Source of the DNA: Anthoceros angustus
Lineage: Eukaryota; Streptophyta; Anthocerotopsida; Anthocerotales; Anthocerotaceae
DNA length: 64,000 nucleotides
NCBI GenBank assembly: GCA_010909165.1
Contig: MU008167.1
Span: 806,001-870,000 of the forward strand
Reading direction: 5' to 3'
Below the pieces are notes generated by a model. It did no database searches, was not told the origin of the DNA, and was given only the letters and a program-made list of their open reading frames with translations. Of this stretch, positions 51,301-64,000 are shown one piece after another. Every line of letters begins with the position of its first letter. Within the stretch, counting starts at the first letter, position 1. The translations under genes and the position numbers were made by a program.

Positions 51301-51985
51301 CATGGTTGATCTTCTTGGGCGTGCAGGCCATTTAGACGAGGCAGAGAAGATGCTATTATCATATGAGAGTCAAAATGATGTTGTGGGTTTGACGTCTTTG
51401 CTGAATGCTTGCAAAAGTCACGGGGATGTAGAGAGGGGGATTCGGTGTTTTGAAAGTCTGATTAGACTTGACCCTCAGCGGGCTTCCACATATGTGCTCA
51501 TGGCCAATGTCTATGCAGCTGCAGGTAGGTGGGCAGATGTAGACAGGATCGAAGCCCAGAGAGTAGTAGCAGGAGCTAATAAGAAACCTGCGGTGGCGGG
51601 CATTGAGGTCGGGAAGCAGGTACACACATTTGTAGTGGGGGACAAGAGAGAGGATATTTCTCTCAAGGTAGAGAGTGTGAATGTGCGTCTGAAGGAGGAA
51701 GGGGGTCATGTACCACACACCAACTTGGTACTGAAGCCTCTGTCTGAGAAGGATAAGGAAGATATGCTCTGCGGGCATGCTGAGAAGCTAGCTCTGGCGT
51801 ATGGTCTCTTGAACACTCCCAGTGGCACACCTTTGCTGGTAACCAAGAATCTACGCATGTGCAGTGACTGCCACAGTTCTACCGAGATCATGTCAACGGT
51901 TGAAAGGAGAGACATTGTTGTAAGGGATGCGTACCGTGTGCATCGCTTCGCCGATGGTTGTTGCACTTGTAAGGGTCGACCGTGA
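48316..51985 (+). CDS. PLS-class PPR protein with DYW:KP-type domain (candidate U-to-C RNA editing factor), frame broken in the middle
   Basis: Intronless organelle RNA-editing factor gene. An N-terminal part (48316-49806) and a C-terminal part (50189-51985, 598 codons) read in the same order but are separated by a frame-broken stretch (about 49709-50256). The L-motif hallmark DMYAKCG occurs six times, with VVTWN(S/A)LIAGYAN and FVAALQACA blocks, so the repeats are nearly identical tandem PLS triplets. After E/E+ motifs, the DYW domain carries KPAVA (51584-51598) where ordinary proteins have the PG box, HAE (51776-51784, catalytic His and Glu), CSDCH (51860-51874, zinc), HRFADGCCTC and a terminal GRP (51974-51982) in place of DYW. 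KPAxA with GRP marks the DYW:KP group tied to U-to-C editing. A Gln/Glu/Gly repeat (GQGQGQEQEQE) lies near residue 75. The target transcript is not predicted. Confidence 0.82.
49709..50256 (+). pseudogene. Deletion-riddled PPR repeat unit inside the PPR-DYW gene
   Basis: This stretch corresponds to the repeat unit at about 50382-50980 but lacks short pieces, such as 1 bp after 49709, 3-4 bp in CAAATCATGGG, 16-17 bp near 49847, 5 bp near 49936 and about 10 bp near 49960. Nearly all differences are losses relative to the intact unit, and they cause several frame changes and a stop at 49804-49806. Either the gene is a pseudogene or the consensus sequence is wrong across a hard repeat. Confidence 0.75.
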
Positions 51986-52599
51986 AAATGGAGAAACCTA
52001 GCCAAGTTGCCATCCTGTGAGATGTAGCCTGCTGGGTCCCGATCTTTGCCCTGCTTTGCGACCTACAACATCCCCACATCACAATACATCTCACGTTGTG
52101 AACCCCAGGATGAGTCAAAACGAATCTTTCACCTATTTTCTCGGTTAATAACTCATTTTTACACACATTTTTATCACATGATATCTGGCTGCTGCCTGCC
52201 TGCATACTTCAAGATTTTCAGCGGAGAAAACAAGCAACAGATTTTTTGGGTCGGTTTCAACCCGAGACAAGCACCCTGGTCTATGTGTGGGTTGCGAGGG
52301 CTGGGGCCAATGGGCCAAAGCTGGCTGTGGGCGGTCATGGAGAGGGCTGAAGTCGCGAGAGTTGGTGTAGGGCAGGTCACCCAGGTCACCGGGACACTTT
52401 TCCGTGCACTTAGATGCACAACATGTTACCGGCATGTTACCGGGCTCTTTTTGGAACTCGGGCCAACCGGAGTGTAACTTTGGCACTTCAATGATACCTA
52501 TAGAAAAATGCTGGGATGCAATCGTGGTTAGTTTTGCTCCATTTTTGCAAGCATGGAGGTGAGAGTTAGGTGGGTGCATGGAAATAGTTTTCCTCAATA
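51986..52599. other. Downstream of the PPR-DYW gene, no gene seen
   Basis: This should include the 3' UTR of the PPR gene. Open frames on both strands (52046-52477 plus, 52145-52597 minus) overlap and match nothing I know. Confidence 0.45.
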
Positions 52600-53079
52600 A
52601 AATACCTTCTCAATTGACATAATCAACATAAGATCTTTGAGGATTCTTCCTCAAGACCATTCTCTAATCCCTGGAGCACAACTAAATAAAGCTCCTCCTT
52701 CTTTCTAATGTCTTGCATGAGCTTTCTTTTCGAAATTAACGGTACTGAGCTCCTCTCAGCTCTTGATTAAGACTAGCACAAACCACCTTGTGCTTTGCAT
52801 CCTTCAATATCTTTATGGTGCGGGGCTTCACATCTACACGCACTTCATTGGATTTCATCTACTCCAAACCTAAGATGATATCATAGTCATCCATATCCAC
52901 AACTGTGAAACTCACATGTCTTTCCCACGTTGCTACTTGCAACACTACTCCATGCAATTCACCCAAGAATTGCAGAGTTCCTTTAGCTTGTTTAATTCCA
53001 TATGGCGCGGAAGTACTAGCCCATACTCGCCCAAGCTCCTTTGCCTTGAGGAGGTACTTCCTTAAATCCTTAAAATCCG
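52600..53079 (-). pseudogene. Ty3/gypsy gag-protease fragment
   Basis: The minus-strand frame running to 52859 reads LRKYLLKAKELGRVWASTSA, GTLQFLGELHGVVLQVATWE, RHVSFTVVDMDDYDIILGLE, which is the C-terminal half of a retropepsin-like domain: a substrate-binding beta strand, then VVDMDDYDIILGLE. A stop follows at once, where an intact element would read Trp/Phe. Further on (down to about 52620) short pieces such as MQDIRKKEELYLVVLQGLEN continue in broken frames. The catalytic D(T/S)G of the protease is not seen; that part is replaced by the endonuclease-like fragment at 53080-53262. Confidence 0.6.
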
Positions 53080-53262
53080 CTGTACTTCCTAACCTTGAGA
53101 GCCGCCTCTCCGGTGGCAGCCCAACCAGGACGGCTAGTGATGACCTGAGTGGAGATGGTGTCGCAAGCACTGTCAGTAACCACCACGTTGGCCACCAAGA
53201 CCTCGTCACCGGGGACAAAGTACAAATCAGCCCTAATTGACCGATCTGTACGAAGAGTATAC
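53080..53262 (-). pseudogene. Fragment of non-LTR retroelement endonuclease-like domain (copy 2)
   Basis: Minus-strand reading ADLYFVPGDEVLVANVVVTD, then STQVITSRPGWAATGEAALK, VRKYSGF and a stop. The sequence parallels RANLFLAQ...VTDVVVTDP...PGWAAEGCATAKVRKY in the reverse-transcriptase gene at 62272-63849 and the relic at 17550-17740. It abuts a gypsy protease fragment in another frame, so the junction joins two different retroelements. Confidence 0.65.
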
Positions 53263-54794
53263 CCTTGTTTGGTTAGTTTAATAGGCTTTGCAAGTTAGGC
53301 CTGCCTTATAGCAAAGGCCTTGCGGGTACAAATCCTATGCATATGAATAGTAGCTTACGATCAGGTTTCAAGCAGCAGTCTACAGTCGAGAGGCCCAAGT
53401 GCATTTGCATGCACGAGACGACGTAATCACACGGCCTCCAAATGCTTAAGCGAAGGGTACGAGGACTCTTGGTGTTGAGGATGCCAAAGAGCTCCTTTAA
53501 CAAGATATCACAGACTCGTGTCCCATGATCTCACACCTCATCGGGTGAGCACCAGACTTCCCAACAAACCATCATTGGACTCGAACACAATGAGAGCATG
53601 GTTGAAAACGAAGGGCCACAGCCCATAACCATTTATTGATCTTGTTTGTGGGCCTTGAAGTCTGCTCCTTATAGTAGATCATGTTTCAAATCTCGATATG
53701 CATACGTAAGACTACAACCTCTTTCATTTCCCAAGGTTCTATTTTCCAAAAAGTGTGTAGATTGCCTATTCATATCCTAATTTTTGTTTCCCTTTTACAT
53801 GGTGGCTACATCACTTCCCACTACCATGCAGGTCTTTTCTCCTTAACAACACTTTCTATCGCAATATGGGTAATTCTAATCAAGCATGGAAAAGTATCCA
53901 AATAAGATATTGGGATATGTGAGAAACATCCATAGTTGAAATGAGGGGCCATTAATGGAGCCATGTGTGAGCCACTGTATGGAATGATAGTGTACAAGAT
54001 AGCGCAAGATAGCTTTACAGTAAGGAATGTAAAATGTATACAAAAGCACTTGCCGCACTACTACGAAAAATTCATCAGTTGCGACGATTGAAGCTATTTG
54101 GTCACACAACTGCAAATTCATCAACAACGATGAGCAAAGTTGTTTGGTCACACAACTATTGAGAGACAACCCTTGTTAGTGAAGCTCCAGGCATGGAGAA
54201 TGTAAACTATACATTTCACTCTACAACTCATGAAATGTTAAATAGAGTTGGTGGCGTGTTTTGAGGAGGCCTCCAAACCGTGTTTCCGAAGCGCTAGTAG
54301 TTCAAGCATTTATTTCCTTCAAGTCACAGCTCCTTCCACAATGCAAGACTTTCATGATACCGCCATTTGCAGCGTAGAAATGCTGCAAGTGGTGGTGCAC
54401 CATGAGTTGCACAACATAACCCACGTCTTCACTGCATCCTGGTATGTGCATTGTTGTAGCTTGGCATCAAGCTACAACAAAGCTACTGTATTGCGGCGGC
54501 ACTCGGGAGGTAGATTCATCTAGCAAGTGTGGCTGCGATTTAAATGCTATGATACTTTTTTCATAACATTAGGATATAGGCAATTTAGGCACACCCAAGA
54601 GTTTTCGATCTTGGAGTTTCGGTAGCTTGGGACCTATGGGCGCAAACTAATGCTAGTATTATATATGTGCACATTGTTCGTGTATAGTGAAGTGAAATAA
54701 ATATATTGAGACCGACAGTTCAGATAACTAGGTTTTAAAAATTATCAATCATCTTGAAAAGCTTCTGCACTTCGTTAATTTAAACAAAGTACTT
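53263..54794. other. AT-rich intergenic DNA, no gene seen
   Basis: About 1.5 kb without a supported gene. Frames at 53681-53905, 53876-54169 and 54248-54523 are short and unlike known proteins. A small direct repeat (GTTGTTTGGTCACACAACT-like words) occurs at about 54098-54150. Confidence 0.45.
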
Positions 54795-54960
54795 GAGTAT
54801 GATCAATATCGTTATATATTAAAACTATTAATCATCTCGGGAAAAACTGTAATTGGACTATATATGCTCTTGTGTTGGATCTATGAGTATGATCAATATT
54901 GACATATATTAAAACTATCCATCATCTCGAGAAAAAACTCTAATTGGACTATATATGCAT
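54795..54960. repeat. 90-bp tandem duplication
   Basis: GAGTATGATCAATAT begins at 54795 and again at 54885, and the following ~75 bp (ATATATTAAAACTAT, CATCTCG, AATTGGACTATATATGC) is repeated with few changes. AT-rich; lies upstream of the subtilase gene. Confidence 0.85.
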
Positions 54961-55300
54961 GCATACCTCTTGATTTAATTCATGTGAGGGAATTGCAGGT
55001 ATTTATCTTTGTAGTCAAACGTATTGTGATTAGGCTATATGTGCATGCATATTTCTAGTTTAAATTCATTTGAGGAAATTTATTTATCTACATACTCAAT
55101 CTTTTATGTTTATTGTGAAATTGATATGCCTCATGAAAATGCAATATTTTCATAGTTTCTTAGTGTCGCTTTGGTAAAATTTTTAGTCTATTTTCAAAAT
55201 TATTTTTCAATAGAATCTTGTCTAGAAATGTTGCTATGAACTATCACTTGTGAGTTTGGTCTAGTGTCTACTTTTAAGTCTACATCATGCATACTGTGAT

Positions 55301-55350
55301 CTGAATGAGTGATACCAACATGCTTCTGAATGAGTGATACTAACATGCTT
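55301..55350. repeat. 25-bp direct repeat just upstream of the subtilase gene
   Basis: CTGAATGAGTGATACCAACA plus TGCTT at 55301 is repeated directly at 55326 with one mismatch. It ends about 33 bp before the start codon at 55383 and so probably lies in the 5' UTR or core promoter. Confidence 0.85.
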
Positions 55351-55382
55351 CATTTTCAGATCTCTAACAAAAGAACGAAGAC

Positions 55383-58835
<3,453 letters not shown>

Positions 58836-59301
58836 TATTTACAGGTCCAGCAAGTTCAAGCAGCTTGCTGCAGGCCTTGAACAACGCAAACATTGTTTGA
58901 TGTCCTTACGAGAACAATAGAACATGTAGGTGTTCATCTAGGGCAAAAAGAAAATGCAGTATTGACCACGTTGGGCTTGGGACACTTGATCTTCAGCTGT
59001 GCTTTGATTGTTTTTGAGCTTATTCCTAGGCCTGTAGCGTCTAGCGTAGGAACTTCCAGTCTTTGCCGGCGGATATCATTTGAGGCATTGTCAGTTGAAG
59101 GATTCACTGTCAGCCAAAGTTTGGCCCCATCACCGCCTACCAGCCCAATCCCACATGATAGCCCCGCAATCTAGGGTTTGGTACAACAATCACACTGTAA
59201 TTAGAGCTTGGCGCTCTCTCATGCTTTTTAATAAAAACCTAGCTGAGGCTATCAACATTGTGGCTTTTCTTCCCGTAAAACCTTTTCCTTGCACCCTCAC
59301 A
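58836..59301. repeat. Subtilase 3' end and probable 5' LTR of a copia element
   Basis: The first part is the 3' flank of the subtilase. The stretch just before 59302 has an LTR-like 3' end: an AATAAAA signal at about 59231, then a terminal CA at 59300-59301, directly followed by a primer-binding-site-like sequence. I could not set the LTR start, and no second LTR is visible in the window. Confidence 0.45.
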
Positions 59302-60990
59302 TCGTATTAGAGCCAGGAGACATAAGGGAGGACATGAGAGCAAGCCGCTTGCTCAGTGACAAAGAAGAGCACCCAAGCGAGGGTCCGGAAGGGATGGCTT
59401 CCACCAACATTGCCCAGCCTGCAGCTCTCGTCGACAAGTGTGACGAGAGTTCGAAGAGCTTCCAGATGTGGAAACTCAAAATGCGGACCCTCCTGCCCCG
59501 GACGACCCATGGGAGACGGTTGCTATCGCTGAAGACAAGCATCCTGACTCAGGCAGGGAGTGGAGAGGGTTTAAAAAACTTGACAATTGCAACAAGGCTC
59601 TAGGGACAATCCTCATTTCACCTAAAGGACAACATTTCTTGTGGTAAGCAAAGCCTCAACCGCGTCGGAGGCTTGGAAGCTGTTCTGCTCAAAATATGAA
59701 GGTAAGAGCCGGATCACAAGGTTACATCTCAAACGAGAAGCCAGAAGCTCGATGAATTTGATCTTGCCATGACTCATTCGGAAAGCCTTCCAGACTCGTT
59801 CAAAAACTTCGCTCTCACGATCCTCAATCGACAAGACACTGGCAAGCGATCGGATGATGAATCGGAAGACGACTCAGATGCAATCAACTTTGATGAGGTG
59901 GCCACCCGTTTGCTAACCGAGGAGAGGAGGAGAGCTTGGAGAAAAACTCGAGCCAGTACCTCAAGTGGCGACAGCGCTATACACATCTCCGCGAATGCCA
60001 CAAACGCCTTGCCGCAGAGAGAGCTGGCAAAGAAGGGTGGTTCAGTGAGCAAGATTGGCGGACGCGAACCTATGGTTCGACTTTGACTCCCACGGGTGCA
60101 TGGTGAGAACCTTCATGACACATCATACTCAAGGGGGAGCGTGACGTAGACCTGTATAAGGTCTATGACCTTGGGCGTGCCCAATTTGCAGCGTCCAACC
60201 TCTGCGTGAAAGCTACTGCATCAGGCACTAGCAGCAAATTGCAAGTTGACAACACAAGGCTATGGCATTTGTGCATGGGCCACATTAGCTTGTGCAGACT
60301 CAAGTAGCTGAGTGGTGCTTAAAGCTTGGTGCTCGGCTTGGATGGCCTTGACGTTGTGAACAACGAAATTGGAGCGTGCACCGGGTGCATCCACAGGAAG
60401 CACCACAATAGCTCGCTCCCGAAACTAGGTGGAGTCACATGTGCACAAGACAACGTTAACCTAGGGCTCGTGATCTCAGACGTCCTGGACATGGGCAAGG
60501 ATGTCTTGTCCTTTGGGGGAAGCGATACGGAGTCACCTTGGGTTTGCTTCCTCAGCAAGAAGTCCGAGGTGCTTTCAGTCTTCAAGGAGTGGAAGACTCC
60601 GGTGGAAAACCAATATGAAATGAGGGTGAAGGTGCTGTGATGCGATAACGGAGGAGAACACCTTTCCCTTGAATTTTCCGAATTCTGCAGCGAACAAGGA
60701 ATTGCAAGGCAAACATCCATCCTATGCACACCTGAACAGAACGGGACAACACAGAGAAAGAACCGCACTCTGGTGGTGATGGCCATCGGGTATGCTGTAG
60801 CGATGAATTCTAGGCCGAAGCCGTGGCCACTGTGACATACCTTCTCAACCGAGCACCAACCAAGGCCCTCACCAATTCACCCCTTAGGAAGCTTGGAGCG
60901 GTCGGAGGCCTAACGTGAAGCACCTCCACGTATTTGGCTGCACGACATACGCACATGTGCCCAAGGAGCTTACACCAGTAGACAGGACAT
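59302..60990 (+). mobile_element. Decayed Ty1/copia retrotransposon (PBS, gag, integrase)
   Basis: Begins with TCGTATTAGAGCCAGG (59302-59317), a degenerate form of the TGGTATCAGAGCC site that pairs with initiator-Met tRNA. Gag pieces follow (SFQMWKLKMRTLLP at about 59459; ASEAWKLFCSKYEGKSRI at about 59660). At 60270-60410 is the pre-integrase zinc motif (LWHLCMGH ... CTGCIHRKHH). The integrase core is partly legible, with a DVLDM-type first Asp region and CDNGGEHLSLEFSEFCSEQG, TPEQNGTTQRKN at 60640-60760, then TYLLNRAPTKAL and HLHVFGCTTYAHVPKE. Several stops and frameshifts break it. Reverse transcriptase and RNase H are missing; the copy ends near 60990 against AT-rich repeats. Confidence 0.8.
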
Positions 60991-61084
60991 TTTTACAACG
61001 CAATCTTTCGACATATGTCGAATTGTACAGGTTGAAAAAACTTTCTATGTTGCATAAACAAAAAATAAAAAAATATTATATAAA

Positions 61085-61450
61085 ATTTTAGTTGAAATGA
61101 TAGGGATTAATAAATATCATATGAACATATCGTATAGACCATTATGTCGTATAATTATTTGGTTGAAATGGTATAGATTAGTAAATTTCGAATGAATATG
61201 GACCATTATGTCGTATAATCATTTGGTAGAAACGATATGGATTAGTAAATGTCGTATGAACATGTCATATGGATCATTATTTCGTTCAATTATTTGGTTG
61301 AAATGATATCAATTAGTAAATATTGAATGAGCATATGGTATAGACCATTTCAATGTATAATCATTTGGTTGAAACCACATAGATAAGTAAAATATCATAT
61401 GAAAATATCGTATAAACTAGTAAAAAGTCATTTGAACATGTCGTATAAAC
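61085..61450. repeat. AT-rich tandem array, ~64-70 bp unit, about 5 copies
   Basis: Units share GACCATTATGTCGTATAAT, CATTTGGTTGAAA, GATTAGTAAAT and CATATGAACATGTC words, at about 61085, 61137, 61200, 61270, 61343 and 61400. Copies are diverged by 10-20%. It begins about 95 bp after the truncated copia element. Confidence 0.75.
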
Positions 61451-62271
61451 CAGCAAAAAGTTGTTGCTACAAACGCTCCTCTCCTAGCGACCACCATTCT
61501 ACGGGAAGTCCTTGGTTCCTTATCCTCCTGTACTTGGAGGCTTCGTTTCCCGAGGGTTGACACCCAAAAGTGAAGTGAGCGGAAGCTCCTGCTACAATCC
61601 TCTATGTTTGTTGGAGTTTCTACTGGAATTCCTGTAACGCACACAAATTTGTTGGGTCCACAAAGGGTCTGGTTGTTGTTGGGTCTACGAAGGGTCTGGT
61701 TGCCACTGCAATCGATGCCAACATCCAAATATTTTGGGCAGGCATATGCACCCAAAAATTGGGAGGAGGATTGTAAGTTAGCTCATTGGCGGGCAAACAG
61801 AAGCACTCACAAATTGTGTTAGGAAGATTGCTAGATAATACATTGACCACCTTTTTTCTTTATGAGTGCAGGGCTTTCAATTACTTTGGCCCACTAATCT
61901 TGAGTTGATAGCATTCTTGCTGCTCTCGAGGTGAAGCATGGAATGACCAACTTGGAATGTCACAATGATCTATTGATGATCATAAATGAGAATGTTCTCC
62001 CACCCGGTTCAACTAACATGTCTACTTCTAGATACAAGAGCGAAAAGTGAATAGAAGATATAGGGTTTCCATGTGAGCAATTCCTCATGTGCAAGAAGGG
62101 TTCCATGCTTCTCATAAAAGAATTTGAATCTGTAGAGGAATGTCCCAAGTGTACAGCTCCAAGGTACAAGAAATGAAGTGAACAGGAGACTTTATTATGA
62201 AAAAGAGATGGGAAACCCATCTACCCACGAGAAGAGGAACAACCCTTATGAGGGCACCAGACCATAGGGGA
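61451..62271. other. Intergenic DNA, no gene seen
   Basis: A short direct duplication GGGTC(C/T)AC(A/G)AAGGGTCTGGTTG occurs at about 61654 and 61680 (26-bp period). No coding region or element boundary that I can support; part may be the 3' end of the minus-strand retroelement next door. Confidence 0.4.
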
Positions 62272-63849
62272 CTAACCCCCGTTGTTGCCAGTTTTGTAAC
62301 TGCCTATTGCACCAAGGATATCAAAATCGGGGATGCAAAAGGGCCTACCCACCACCGGTGCCAAAGAAACTGCCTGCCCTGCACTCGCCGTTGTCCTATA
62401 TACCGCGTTGGCCAATGCTCGGTGCAGGGCGATGTACACCCATTGTCTGTAGAAAGCCACGATACATGAAAGAGGGAGGCCAACCCCGTTCCTACGGCTG
62501 TGGTACTCCCTAGCACAGGTCTTAAGGAACGTAGAAAAGGCCTTGCCCACGGCCCCATAGATCTCGATGGCGAGGGGGATGAAGGCGTGCCCCTGCTGCA
62601 TGGGAGAGTACTTACGAACCTTTGCCGTGGCACATCCCTCCGCTGCCCACCCCGGAGGGTTGAGGATCACATGCTCACTGACGGAATCCCGAGTAGGGTC
62701 GGTGACAACCACATCTGTAACCGAAACCTGGTTCCTCTGGGCCAAAAAAAGGTTCGCCCGGAGGGAAACCCCATTAGGCAGAGTATAAGGGCGCTCCCTG
62801 TAAGGAAAGAAGCCTCCCTCCTTGGCCAACGAAAATATGACATCGCGAACAGCGTCATGTTTAGCAATGCACTGCCTGCCCACGGGACAACGAGCAAGGT
62901 GGGTACCCGAATCGTCGAGGAGCGCCCCACAGTTGCAAGCCTGGAGAGAGGAGGCCAAAAGCTCTGGATCCCCCAATTGGGAGAGATCACCGATATGTGC
63001 CAGGTCCTCCTCCAAAGCCGCATCCATGAATTCCTGTACGAAAATAAGGGGCCCCACTGGGACCCCTAAAACCCGCAAGCCCCGTGCAGAAACAATATCC
63101 CTCTGAGGATACTGAAGAGTTGGCACCTCGCCGGAGGGGGACCATACTCTGCACTTCGAAATCTTCACCTTCAGACCGAGGCGGGAGAGCTCCGAAGAGA
63201 ATAGATCAAAAGCCCCCTTGACCCGGTCACCAGGCCCCATGATATGGGTGTCGTCTGCCACCGAGGGATACAAAGAATCCCAAAAGGAGGAGGCAGTTAT
63301 GGACAAACCTCGGTAATGAGCCATGGCAAACAGAGTGGCCCCCAACGGATCCCCTTACCTAGTGCTAGCTGCTGAGGCCAACATCGATACCCCCTTGACA
63401 GCGGGCCCATGCTGATAGTAGAGATTTGAAGGGGACCCGTGAAAAGAGTGGACAAAAGGGATGAGGTTGGCTAGTAGCCCACCTGCAACCTTGAGCTCGT
63501 CAAAAATGGCCACCTTGGAGACTGTGTTAAAAGCATTTTCGACGTCCACCTGCAATGCCACAGGATGGGACTCCAAGATCGCCCTCACACTGAAAGCCAC
63601 GGACTCGCACCCCCCCGGAGTAGCTATGTCGAATTGGTGTGGGCTGAGTTGACCCTGTAATTGCTCCCAAAGTTGGATGGCAATGCTGCGACCAATTAAA
63701 CACAAAAACGCCTCCCCCACTATGGGAGAACCCTGAGGGTAGGCTTCTCCATAACCCATAGCCAACAAGCGACTGGCCCCTAACACTTGAGCAATCCGAA
63801 AGGAGGTCTCCCCCCTTGTCACCGCAGCCGCCAAAAGGAACAACTCCAA
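62272..63849 (-). pseudogene. Non-LTR retrotransposon reverse transcriptase with C-terminal zinc knuckle and endonuclease-like domain; one in-frame stop
   Basis: One minus-strand frame of 526 codons, broken only by a TAA at 63357-63355. RT motif A is LQVDVENAFNTVSK (63570-63520 region). Motif B is GDPLGATLFAMAHYRG, directly after the stop; the stop occupies the Gln position of the usual QGDPLG. Motif C is SVADDTHIMGP. After the thumb comes a zinc knuckle, CNCG ... GTHLARC ... KHDAVRD, and then RANLFLAQ, VTDVVVTDP, PGWAAEG, AKVRKY, which I infer to be a restriction-like endonuclease core (RLE), as in R2/CRE-type non-LTR elements. The 5' part continues towards the right edge in a shifted frame. 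Two relics of the endonuclease-like segment occur elsewhere (17550-17740, 53080-53262). Confidence 0.75.
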
Positions 63850-64000
63850 GAACCCACTAGAGCGATCCTCGGGCCGAAGACGGCCCTATCCAAGTAAAAG
63901 GACTCCTCAACGAAGTAGTCCCTGATGTCTGGCGAAATGGGGTCGCTCGACATCGGATGGAGGGCGTGAAGGGCCGAAAACACCACCTAGGGAGGAGAAG

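Noticed and set aside
53276-53345. Possible tRNA-like fold (GGCTTTGCAAG ... CTTGCGGGTACAAATCC)
   Set aside because: I could not fit a cloverleaf with an anticodon arm and acceptor stem; the resemblance to a T-arm is short.
59302-59317. tRNA-like sequence before the copia gag
   Set aside because: It is a degenerate primer-binding site (complement of the initiator-Met tRNA 3' end), not a tRNA gene.

Overview
This window is nuclear DNA of a land plant. It has GT-AG introns of about 70-180 bp, plant-only genes (a CDPK, an ABA4-type carotenoid protein, a CRP1-type chloroplast PPR protein, a plant subtilase, a PLS-class PPR-DYW protein) and typical plant transposon debris. The PPR-DYW gene carries a KPAVA motif, an HAE catalytic box and a terminal GRP instead of DYW. 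From what I recall, this 'DYW:KP' type occurs in plants that do U-to-C organelle RNA editing (hornworts, lycophytes, ferns) and not in mosses, liverworts or seed plants. With short introns, compact genes and an intronless PPR gene, a hornwort is my best guess and a lycophyte or fern the alternative. This is inference.

Layout. (1) 1-16.3 kb is a compact gene island: the 5' half of the DNA primase large subunit gene (minus, running off the left edge), then on the plus strand a BTB/POZ protein, an ABA4 homologue, a CRP1-like PPR gene and an ATG27/mannose-6-phosphate-receptor-like membrane protein, then a calcium-dependent protein kinase on the minus strand. Every exon junction I placed keeps frame. 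(2) About 16.3-47.2 kb is repeat-rich and holds no host gene I can support. It contains broken DUF7869-type element genes, a 32-bp minisatellite, a ~3.9-kb imperfect palindrome, a 7.4-kb segment bounded by 28-bp terminal inverted repeats, a ~1.8-kb tandem duplication, and one end of a CACTA-like element inserted into another element's gene. (3) 48.3-52.0 kb holds the PPR-DYW gene, whose middle repeat is broken by many small deletions. (4) 52.6-55.3 kb holds Ty3/gypsy and endonuclease fragments and AT-rich DNA. (5) 55.4-58.8 kb is a complete multi-exon subtilase. (6) 59-64 kb holds a decayed Ty1/copia element, an AT-rich tandem array and a non-LTR retrotransposon reverse transcriptase with one in-frame stop.

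The host genes do not form a pathway. Three encode proteins that probably act in chloroplasts or other organelles (ABA4-like, CRP1-like, PPR-DYW); the others serve replication, secretory sorting, calcium signalling and secreted proteolysis. The most interesting item is the candidate U-to-C editing factor. A recurring pattern is that near-identical duplicated segments differ mainly by tiny indels, which may reflect incomplete assembly polishing rather than true gene decay.
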